From Pholis gunnellus (Eukaryota; Chordata; Actinopteri; Perciformes; Pholidae), in contig OU342817.1 in assembly GCA_910591455.2 (NCBI GenBank), positions 19,935,390 through 19,999,389 on the forward strand: 64,000 nucleotides of DNA. The letters run 5' to 3'. Shown here piece after piece: positions 25,201 to 37,200 of the stretch (position 1 is its first letter; the number at the start of each line of letters is the position of its first letter). The position numbers were made by a program, and so were the translations under genes. Under the pieces are notes generated by a model. It saw nothing but the letters and a program-made list of their open reading frames with translations, was not told the origin of the DNA and did no database searches.

Positions 25201-28200
25201 ACTGCAGTAACTCAATCTGCATGAAGAAGAAATGATGAAGAGAAACAATCTGTTCATCATCAATCAGATGTGTTCATCTTTTAAATGTGTAACTCAACTT
25301 CACAAGGGTTTCCTGCAGCGTGGTAGCAGACGTGTAAAAGCAGCTTAAGTCAGGAGAATTCATGACTTGTTTCAACTGTAATATGAACTTTCAGGACAAA
25401 CTGATCACAAAGCAAATGTTCAAATGAACCTGGAGCACAACAGGTTGATGAAGATTTGAAGTGGATGATGCATTATAGAACTTTGAGACATTGTTACAAA
25501 ATGTATTGATGAGTATTGATCCAGATTCTAAAGACCAGATTAGAAGAAAAAAATTCAAAACGTTTTGAAAAAAGTTAGTATGAGAAATTTTTTTTTTTTT
25601 TAAATATTACTTTAATAGTTATTTTCCTAAAAACTGAAAAAGAAGGTTTTTCACGTGTGATTAAATTACATTTCCTTTTTTTATGATGAACATTGAGTCA
25701 CTCAAGTATAGTATATTCAAGAAAGTTTTTGTGTCTCTTTGTAGTCTTTTTGTGTCTGTTTGAGTGACATCTCGTAGGTCAAGGTCAGGGAGGGCCCTGA
25801 CCCTTTGGGCCCCTGGGCCTGTGCCCGGTAGGCCTGTTCAGTAATCCATCCAACAGCAGCATGAAGCCTCACAAGTTGTACATTTCATGATTGTAGAGGA
25901 TGACATGCAGACAGCGAGGCAGCTGATGTGAAGTGGAACATATTACCAGAAAATGTATCACTTTATGGATCTATACGTAGATAAATCAAATAGAGTTATT
26001 GATGAAACATGAAGGTGCTGCACTAGCAGCAGACAGTGAACCCACCTCAGAGTCTCCAGTCTACAATGTGGACTCTCCAGAAAACCACTCAGCAGCTTCA
26101 CTCCTGAATCCTTCAGGTAGTTTTCACTCAGATCCAGTTCTCTCAGATGGGAGGGGTTTGACTTCAGAGCTGAGTCCAGAGAAGAACATCCTTCCTCTGT
26201 GATCTCACAGCGTGACAGACTGCAAACACACAAAACAACACACAGAGTTTCTTATATCGATACACAATGAATCATTGTTTTCATCAACATGAGTGGCTTT
26301 CATTTTGGTTTCATCTTCTTTTGTAAACAGACATTTAGTGAAAATCCTGTCACTGTAAAGATATTTAAAATCATTGATCAGTATTGATCCAGATTCTTCA
26401 GAGCGGATCAGAAAATAAAATGTTATTATTATTAATAAAATATATTGAAAAATACCAAATGCTATGAAAAAGTCAGCATCAGAAATGTTTTTAAAAAATT
26501 ACTTTCGCAGTTATTTTCCTGAAGATAAAAAGGTTTGGTTCTTTAAGTGTGATTCAATTAAACTCTTTTATTAAATGATGAACATTGAGTCTCAAGTATA
26601 GTATACATAGTATATTTATCAAGTATAGTATATTCAAATAACTTTTTGTCTCTTCCTAGTCTCTTTGTAGTCTTTTAGTGTCTCTTTGTAGTTGTGGTAG
26701 TGGGCGTGGTCTGTGCTCAGCTGCAGGAAGAGATCTGTGGGAGTGGTTCAGGGGAACAGTGCCAGGGTTGATTGGCACAGCTGTAACCGGTTGCTAGTTA
26801 TCCCTCATTCCTCTTCAGCAGTAACAGGCTGGAGCTCTGGTGGCCGGTGAGACACAGAGAGGAAGAGGAACACCAGCCCACGAGAGTCAGACTGATCGAT
26901 GCACACTGGCCTGTGTGCGCTCCGAGGAGCCGGACGGCAGGAGAGAGTGCACGGCAGTGTGAAGTTTTGTTTAAGTTTGTAAATAAAATACGTTTGAGTA
27001 AACCTTAACTGCTGAAGACGGTGTGGTGTGTTGAGGACCCGCGAGTAGCAAGGAGTCGGCTACACTGGAGCCTGAACCACTCCCACAGATCTCTCCCCTG
27101 CAGCTAAGCACAGACTACGCCCACTACCACAGTAGTCTTTGTGTCTTTTTGTGTCTCTTTGTGTCTTTTTGTGTCTTTTTGAGTGACATTTCGTAGGTGA
27201 AGGTCAGGGGGGCCCCTGACCCTTTGGGCCCCTGGGCCTGTGCCCGGTAGGCCTGTTCAGTAATCCATCCAACAGCAGCATGAAGCCAGACAAGTTGTAC
27301 ATTTCATGATTGTAGAGGATGACATGCAGACAACGAGGCAGCTGATGTGAAGTGGAACATATTACCAGAAAATGTATCACTTTATGGATCTATACATAGA
27401 TAAATCAAATAGAGTTATTGATGAAACATGAAGGTGCTGCACTAGCAGCAGACAGTGAACCCACCTCAGAGTCTCCAGTCTACAACATGGACTCTCCAGA
27501 AAACCACTCAGCAGCTTCACTCCTGAATCCTCCAGGTTGTTGTGACTCAGATCCAGTTCTCTCAGATGGGAGGGGTTTGACTGCAGAGCTGAGTCCAGAG
27601 AAGAACAGCCTTCCTCTCTGATCTCACAGTCTGACAGACTGCAAACACACAAAACAACACACAGAGTTTCTTATATTGATACACAATGAATCAGACATTT
27701 TGTGTAAATTATGTCACTGTAAAGACAATTAAAATCATTGATCAGTATTGATGCAGATTCTTCAGAGCGGATCAGAAAATAAAATATTAATAAAAATATA
27801 TTGAAAAATACCAAATGCTCTGAAAAAGTCAGCATCAGAAATTATAAAAAAAAGTGTCTAGCAGTTATTTTCCTAAAGATAAAAAAGGTTTGGTTCTTTA
27901 AGTGTGATTCAATTAAACTCTTTTTTTAAATGATGAACATTGAGTCTCAAGTATACATAGTATATTTATCAAGTATAGTACATTCAAGTAACTTTTTGTC
28001 TCTTTGTAGTCATTTAGTGTCTCTTTGTAGTCTTTTAGTGTCTCTTTGTAGTTGTGTAGTGGGCTCGGTCTGTGCTCAGCTGCAGGAAGAGATCTGTGGG
28101 AGTGGTTCAGGGGAACAGTGCCAGGGTTAATTGGCACAGGTGTAACCGGTTGCTAATTATCCCTCATTCCTCTTCAGCAGTAACATGCTGGAGCTCTGGT

Positions 28201-31200
28201 GGCCGGTGAGACACAGAGAGGAAGAGGAACACCAGCCAACGAGAGTCAGACTGATTGATGCACACTGGCCTGTGTGCGCTCCGAGGAGCCGGGCGGCAGG
28301 AGAGAGTGCACGGCAGTGTGAAGTTTAGTTTAAGTTTGTAAATAAAATATGTTTGAGTAAACCTGAACTGCTGAAGACGGTGTGGTGTGTTGAGGACCTG
28401 CGAGTAACAACGAATCGGCTACACTGGAGCCTGAACTACTCCCACAGATCTCTCCCCTGCAGCCGAGCACAGACCACATCCACTACCACAGTAGTCTTTG
28501 TGTCTCTTTTTAGTCTCTTTGTGTCTCTTTGTAATCTTTGTGTCTCTTTGTAGTCTTTTTGTGTCTCTTTGAGTGACATTTCGTAGGTAAAGGTTAGGGG
28601 GCCCCTGACACTTTGGGCCCCTGGGCCTGTGCCCGGTAGGCCTGTTCAGTAATCCATCCAACAGCAGCATGAAGCCAGACAAGTTGTACATTTCATGATT
28701 GTAGAGGATGACATGCAGACAACGAGGCAGCTGATGTGAAGTGGAACATATTACCAGAAAATGTATCACTTTATGGATCTATACGTAGATAAATCAAATA
28801 GTGTTATTGATGAAACATGAAGGTGATGCACTAGCAGTAGACAGTGAACCCACCTCAGAGTCTCCAGTCTACAATGTGGACTCTCCAGAAAACCACTCAG
28901 CAGCTTCACTCCTGAATCCTTCAGGTTGTTTTCACTCAGATCCAGTTTTCTCAGATGAGAGGGGTTTGACTTCAGAGCTGAGTCCAGAGAAGAACATCCT
29001 TCCTCTGTGATCTGACAGCGTGACAGACTGCAAACACACAAAACAACACACAGAGTTTCTTATATCGATACACAATGAATCATTATTTTCATCATCAACA
29101 TGAGTGGCTTTCATTTTGGTTTCATCTTCTTTTGTAAACAGACATTTTGTGAAAATCCTGTCACTGTAAAGACATTTAAAATCATTATTACAGTGAAATA
29201 AGTTGTTCCAGTGTAGTAGATCGCTCTAACAAACTAAAAGCACGACTTAAACCGTCCTGGTTCCCTGAAAGCAGGTGGGCCAAAGGATGTTCATGTTGGT
29301 TGGACAAGCCATCCAACACTTTGATCCCGAGCAGGATAGTGGCCAATTCACCATCACTTTACACCATTATTTCCAAACGCATATTAGCAGAGACACTAGT
29401 AGACATTGTTGTCCCACAGTAAAGTGTTGGTAACACCACCATGAACTTGTATGCAGTAGATCACTTCAGACTTCAGAGCTGAGAGCAGAGAAGAACAGCT
29501 GAGCTCTGACAAACTGCAGTAACTCAATCTGCATGAAGAAGAAATGATGAAGAGAAACAATCTGTTCATCATCAATCAGATGTGTTCATTTTTTAAATGT
29601 GTAACTCAACTTCACAAGGGTTTCCTGCAGCGTGGTAGCAGATGTGTAAAAGCAGCTTAAGTCAGGAGAATTCATGACTTGTTTCAACTATAATATGAAC
29701 TTTCAGGACAAACTGATCACAAAGCAAATGTTCAAATGAACCTGGAGCACAACAGGTTGATAAAGATGTGAAGTGGATGATGCATTATAGAACTTTGAGA
29801 CATTGTTACAAAATGTATTGATAGAGTATTGATCCAGATTCTAAAGACCAGATTAGAAAAAAAAAATTCAAAACGTGTTGAAAAAAGTTAGTATGAGAAA
29901 TGTTTTTTTTTTTTTAAATATCACTTTAATAGTTATTTTCCTAAAACTTAAAAAAAGAAGGTTTTTTACGTGTGTGTTACGCCCCCTGACTCGACAATGC
30001 CTCTTCTCGGGTAGAGAGCTCTGTGTGTCTTGCAGGTCTGCCACGCCCCTTGCGGATCCTTCGAAGCACCGACACCTGAGAGTCCTCATCTGATCAGTGG
30101 AGCTGAATATTAATTCCCGACTCCAGTGTTTCCGGGCTGGTTTTGTTAACTCTTGGCCTGTGACGCTGGGGTTTTATGGTTGCTGCTGTCAAGAGCATCC
30201 TTGACCACTCAATGGAATGGAATTTGCAACTTAATGGAATGTACTGAATGGAAGTTTTGTAGGGGTTCTCTGCCTTTTATTTTGTCACATTTTTCTCCTG
30301 TTTTGTGGCTAGCTAGGGAGCTCAGTATTGTTTTGTTTGTGCGTAGGCCAGCTTACCTTTTCTTTTCCAGGTAGCATGGTTTTTTTTTGTTTATTATGTT
30401 GACCTGAGAGACCCTGACGGCCACGCTTCCGTATTTGGTGTGTTTATTCCTGTTCAGCCACACTGGGAATAAATGTGTCTAATTGCAGCTGCCTTACCCT
30501 TTTGGTTTTCTTTGTTAAACTCTAGCCCTGGTTCCATCACCTTTTATGTTACTTCCTGTGTACCCCTAGGCACACTATATAGGCCGTAACAGTGTGATTA
30601 AATTACATTTCCTTTTTTATGATGAACATTGAGTCACTCAAGTATAGTATATTCAAGTAACTTTTTGTGTCTCTTCGTAGTCTTTTTGTGTCTCTTTGAG
30701 TGACATCTCGTAGGTAAGTGGTCAGGGAGGCCCCTGACCCTTTGGGCCCCTGGGCCTGTGCCCGGTAGGCCTGTTCAGTAATCCATCCAACAGCAGCATG
30801 AAGCCACACAAGTTGTACATTTCATGATTGTAGAGGATGACATGCAGACAACGAGGCAGCTGATGTGAAGTGGAACATATTACCAGAAAATGTATCACTT
30901 TATGGATCTATACGTAGATAAATCAAAGAGAGGTATTGATGAAACATGAAGGTGCTGCACTAGCAGCAGACAGTGAACCCACCTCAGAGTCTCCAGTCTA
31001 CAATGTGGATTCTCCAGAAAACCACTCAGCAGCTTCACTCCTGAATCCTTCAGGTTGTTGAAGCTCAGATCCAGTTTTCTCAGATGGGAGGGGTTTGACT
31101 TCAGAGCTGAGCCCAGAGAAGAACATCCTTCCTCTGTGATCTGACAGCGTGACAGACTGCAAACACACAAAACAACACACAGAGTTTCTTATATCGATAC

Positions 31201-34200
31201 ACAATGAATAATTATTTTCAATCAAGGTTTCATCAAGGTTTCATCTTTTTTTGTAAACAGACATTTTGGGTAAATCATGTCACTGTAAAGACATTTAAAA
31301 TCATTGATCAGTATTGATCCAGATTCTTCAGTGCGGATCAGAAAATAAAATATTATTAATAAAATATATTGAAAAATACCAAATGCTCTGAAAAAGTCAG
31401 CATCAGAAATGTTTTAAAAAAGTGTCTAGCAGTTATTTTCCTAAAGATAAAAAGGTTTGGTTCTTTAATTGTGATTCAATTAAACTCTTTTTTTAAATGA
31501 TGAACATTGAGTCTCAAGTATAGTATACATAGTATATTTATCAAGTATAGTATATTCAAGTAACTTTTTGTCTCTTCGTAGTCTCTTTGTAGTCTTTTAG
31601 TGTCTCTTTGTAGTTGTGGTAGTGGGCGTGGTCTGTGCTCAGCTGCAGGAAGAGATCTGTGGGAGTGGTTCAGGGGAACAGTGCCAGGGTTAATTGGCAC
31701 AGCTGTAACCGGTTGCTAATTATCCCTCATTCCTCTTCAGCAGTAAGAGGCTGGAGCTCTGGTGGCCAGTGAGACACAGAGAGGAAGAGGAACACCAGCC
31801 CACGAGAGTCAGACTGATTGATGCACACTGGCCTGTGTGCGCTCCGAGGAGCCGGACGGCAGGAGAGAGCGCACGGCAGTGTGAAGTTTTGTTTAAGTTT
31901 GTAAATAAAATACGTTTGAGTAAACCTTAACTGCTGAAGACAGTGTGGTGTGTTGAGGACCCGCGAGTAACAAGGAATCAGTTGTGATTGGACTGTGAGT
32001 TTCTGCCTGTCTGGGGAGGTGTGATTTAGTCTCTGCTGCTGAATAGCTCTGCTGATTGCAGGGGGAGGAACTTGCACTCCTTGCAGACAATGAGCAATCA
32101 GTAGATTGCTGTCCTTAACCACTGCTGGTGGTTGGAAGCGTCAGGCAAACGAAGGCTAGGGCGAACAAAGGCAACAGGGCGACTTTTTCAAGCCCGACTT
32201 CGCCAAGCTTAGACTTCTCGAGCGTGTACTTAAGGAGTTTCTATTTCTCTACCATGTGTCTGCACCCTATTTCTGTTCGCTCCTCTGCTCGGTGGTCACG
32301 TAGACATTGGGTCACTCCCAGGTGCCGTGAACCCGCTAACCTCATCTATCCTACTCTCTCGGCTCATGGAGAGCAGGTGGTGGCGGGGGGACTATGGAAT
32401 TGCCAGTCGGCAGTGCCGAAAGCTGAGTTCATCTCGGGCTATGCTTCCTTGCTCTCCCTCAACTTTCTTGCACTAACTGAGACCTGGATCACACCAGAAA
32501 ACACTACCACACCTGCAGCACTGTCAGATGTGTACTCTTTTTCTCATACTCCCAGAGCTGCGAGGCGGGGTGGTGGTACTGGCCTGCTAATTTCCCCTAA
32601 ATGGAAATACTCTCCTGTCTCAGTTCCACAGTTCTCCCCATCCTCGTTCGAATTTCATGCTGTTACTATCACTTATCCAGTCAAGCTCACCATTGCTGTT
32701 GTGTATAGCCCACCAGGGCCTCTTGGGGAGTTCTTGGAGGAGCTCGACACATTAGTCTCGCACTTCCATGACGATGGCTCCGCACTCATCCTGCTCGGCG
32801 ACTTCAACATCCAGACTGATACGCTAGAACCTCTTCTTTCCTTCCTCTCCTCCTTTGACCTTACTCCCCTTCTCCTCCTACCCACAAGGCCGGCAACCAG
32901 CTGGATCTTATCTTCACTAGACACTGTTCTACTGCCAACCTGTCCATCACTCCCCTCCAGCTCTCTGACCACTACTTCATGGCCTACTCCCTCTCCTCTC
33001 CCTCTTTACGTCCACCACCTACCCACATGGTCTCTACCCGTAGTCATCTTCGATCCCTCTCCCCGGCTGATCTTTCCTCTTCTGTTACCTCTGCTCTCCC
33101 TGACCCTGAATCCTTCTCTCTTCTATCCCCTGATACTGCCACTAATCTCCTCCTTAGCACCCTTTCCTCTTCGTTGGACAACCTCTGTCCCTTCACCTCC
33201 AGGCCTGCGCGGCCAACTCCACCTGCCCCATGGCTGTCGAACTCAGTGCGTACTGATAGACGGAGTCTAAGAGAGGCTGAGCGTAAATGGAGAAAAGGCA
33301 AACTGCCGGAGGACCTTCTTAACTTCCAATCTCTTCTTTCCACTTTCTCTTCCTCTCTATCTACTGCCAAAGCTGCTTTCTTCCGCTCTAAAATCCTAAC
33401 CTCTGCTTCCAATCCTAAAAAACTCTTCGAAACGTTCTCTTCGCTCCTCCAACCCCCTCCACCTACTTCCTCCCTCCGCCCTGACGATTTCACCAACTTC
33501 TTTGACAAGAAGGTAAATATCAGATCCTCCTTCTCTCCACTCCCCTGTCCACCCTCTCCCTCTCTACCCTGTTCAGCTCTTCCCCCAACGGTCTCCCTCC
33601 CCTCTCCATGCCCCAACTTAGCCTATCTTGCTCCCCTCTCTCCTAACGAGGTCCTCAAACTTGTTACATCTAACCGCCCCACCAAGTGCTCCCTTGATCC
33701 GATCCCTTCCCCTCTTCTTCAGTCTCTTGCGACTGAACTCCTTCCTTTCCGAACCACCTCGTCAACACATCTCTCGTTTCAGGATGCTTTCCCACGGTTT
33801 TCAAGACTGCCAGAGTCACTCCCCTTTTGAAGAAACCATCACTTGACCCGTCTGACGTCAAGAACGTCAGACCGGTTTCTCTTCTACCTTTTCTATCGAA
33901 AACACTTGAATGTGCTGTCTTCAACCAACTGTCTTCCTATCTCCATCAGAACAGCCTCTTGGACCCCCACCAGTCCGGGTTCAAAGTGGGTCACTCGACT
34001 GAGACAGCCCTCCTTGCGGTGACGGAGTCCCTTCACGCCGCAAGAGCAAACTCTCTCTCCTCTGTCCTGATTCTCCTGGACCTGTCTGCAGCACTTGACA
34101 CTGTGAACATCCTCTCCACCCTCAAGGGGATGGGCGTCTCAGGCTCTGCACTCTTCCTGTTTGCATCCTACCTGACAGGTCGATCCTACCGGGTGACATG

Positions 34201-37200
34201 GAGGGGGGCCGTGTCGGAACCACACTTGCTGACTACGGGGGTTCCACAAGGTTCAGTCCTGGGCCCCCTTCTCTTCTCGCTCTACACAAAATCTCTGGGT
34301 TCTGTTATTCGCTCACATGACTTCTCTTACCATTGCTATGCCGATGACACCCAACTGGTCTTGTCATTTCCTCCTGGTGATACTCAAGTGAAGGTACGCA
34401 TAGCTGCGTGCTTGACTGACATCTCAAAGTGGATGACGACACACCACCTCAAGCTCAACCTGGACAAAACCGAGCTACTGTTCCTCCCGGGAAAGGGTTG
34501 CCCGCACCGAGACCTGTCCATCACCATGGACGATGCCGTGGTGACGCCAACTCGGACTGCGAGGAACCTGGGTGTGACCCTGGATGACCAACTGTCGTTC
34601 TCAGCAAACATCTCATCGGTTACATGCTCTTGTAGATTCCTGCTCTACAACATCAGGAGGATTCGCCCCTTCCTCACTGAGGAGACGGCGTAGGTGCTCA
34701 TCCAGGCTCTTCTCATCTCCCGCCTGGACTACTGCAACTCTCTACTTGCCGGAGCCACGGCATCGGCCATCAGACCGCTGGAGCTTGTCCAGAAAGCTGC
34801 AGCTCGCCTGGTGTTCGATCGCCCCAAGTTCTCCCACACAACTTCCCTTCTCCGTGCTCTACACTGGCTACCTGTAAGAGCTCGCATCCAGTTTAAGACT
34901 ATGGTGCTAGCCTACAGGGCAGTGAAAGGAACAGCTCCTTCCTATCTCCAGGCCATGGTCAAGCCCTACACCCCCGCCCGACCACTTCGCTCTGCTGCAT
35001 CAGGGCGATTGGTTCCCCCGTCGCTCAGAGGACCCTGCGGCCGATCGACCCAGTCACGGCTGTTTTCTGTCCTGGCCCCACAGTGGTGGAATGAACTCCC
35101 CACTGACGTCAGGACAGCGGAGTCACTGCCCATCTTTCGGCACAGGCTGAAAACTCACCTCTTCAAGAAGTGCTACCCTGAGCCTTCCACTTAGCACTCA
35201 TTGTATTCGTATTAATTTGTTGCACTTATTTTATTCGTATTAGTTTGTTGCACTTATTTTATTCGTATTAGCTTGTTGCACTTATTGTAATCGTATTAGT
35301 TCGTTGCACTTATTGTATTGCGTGTTAGCTCGTTGCACTTATTGTATGTTTGTTTCTGCACTGTATGTTTGCCCTGGTTTATGCTCTTAGATACTTGTTT
35401 AGCAAATGATATGCACTTATGACTTCTGGTGACTAGTAGTTCTCTTGAATACCAATGTTGAATACACTTATTGTAAGTCGCTTTGGATAAAAGCATCTGC
35501 TAAATGACTGTAATGTAATGTAATGAGTCAGCTACACTGGAGCCTGAACCACTCCCACAGATCTCTCCCCTGCAGCCGAGCACAGACCACGCCCACTACC
35601 ACAGTAGTCTTTGTGTGTCTCTTTGTAGACTTTTTGTGTCTCTTTGTCATCTTTTTGTGTCTGTTTGAGTGACATTTCGTAAGTAAAGGCCAGGGGGACC
35701 CCTGACCCTTTGGGCCCCTGGGCTAGTGCCCGGTAGGCCTGTTCAGTAATCCATCCAACAGCAGCATGAAGCCAGGCAAGTTGTACATTTCATGATTGTA
35801 GAGGATGACATGCAGACAACAAGGCAGCTAACTCAAAATATAAAAGATAACTCAAATAGTGTTATTGATGAAACATGAAGGTGCTGCACTAGCAGCAGAC
35901 AGTGAACCCACCTCAGAGTCTCCAGTCTACAATGTGGACTCTCCAGAAAACCACTCAGCAGCTTCACTTCTGAATCCTCCAGGTAGTTTTCACTCAGATC
36001 CAGTTTTCTCAGATGGGAGGGGTTTGACTTCAGAGCTGAGTCCAGAGAAGAACAGCCTTCCTCTGTGATCTCACAGCGTGACAGACTGCAAACACACAAA
36101 AGAACACACAGAGTTTCTTATATTGATACACAATGAATCATTGTTTTCATCATCAACATGAGTGGCTTTCATTTTGGTTTCATCTTCTTTTGTAAACAGA
36201 CATTTTGTGAAAATCCTGTCACTGTAAAGACATTTATAATCATTATTTCAGTGAAATAAGTTGTTCCAGTGTAGTAGATTGCTCTAACAAACTAAAAGCA
36301 CGACTTAACCTTTTGATCCCGAGCGGAGCCCAACTTGGCTCTAGAGGGAGACAGAGTGTACTGTAGTACCATCACTTCTGAGAACGAATTAAATGATATT
36401 TTATATTTCAAAAACCTACGTGGCGAAGAAATTCTGATAAAACGGACCATGTAACCTATTTTAATCACTCAAAAACATATATATACACAAAGTACTACAA
36501 GATACTACAAGTACTACCACAATTTGACCTATTTTTCGCCAGGAGAAGACGAGCTATGTTCTCCGTTACCGATCCCAGGCGCGACCTACGTCACTTTCAC
36601 AGACACCCCGCATATCAAACAGCACCAGCACACTGAATCCAACCATAGCTTCCAAACGTCTCTCTACGTGAAACCGTTCAAAAGTTACATCGAAGAAGCC
36701 ACACAAAGCACAACACCACACTGTCAAAACATTAGAACCGTAGCATACCTTGAGGTGGTTTCCAGGGCGAAAACGGAGAAAAACTAGGGGCATGAGCGCG
36801 GCACGGTTTTGGCTTTTTAGTGGCTGAAAATTCTGTCAATCACTTCATGGAACACACTGGTGTGTTTGAAATAACCACCCGGTTCGAATGCGGGGTTACA
36901 TGACAAGATCCGCCCACCACAGGCTGAGCAAGGGCACCAGAGACACAGACAGAGACGAGGAAATTGCATGGAGGAGAGATATGAGAGGTCAAAATGCCTC
37001 AAAATGATGCCAAACAGATGCCAAACAGCTCTGTTTTGATAGGTTGTACAATATGAGTGATAAACAAAGTGAAATATAGTGAAATATATAGTTATATAGT
37101 ATATAAAAATACAATGGAACAGCTGCAAATCCTGGTTAGAAAATGAGAATTTGGCATGTTTTTTCATATACAAACTGCTATAAATTGGGTTTGCTTCACT

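Noticed and set aside
18466..36068. Recurrent + strand open frames of about 67 codons over each LRR exon (start MMKHEG)
   Set aside because: They are the antisense of the conserved LRR exons; their repetition reflects exon duplication, and no splice or homology evidence supports a + strand protein.
36880..36905. GGTTCGAATGC, resembling a tRNA T-arm
   Set aside because: No acceptor, D or anticodon stems around it; it lies inside the piggyBac-like element.
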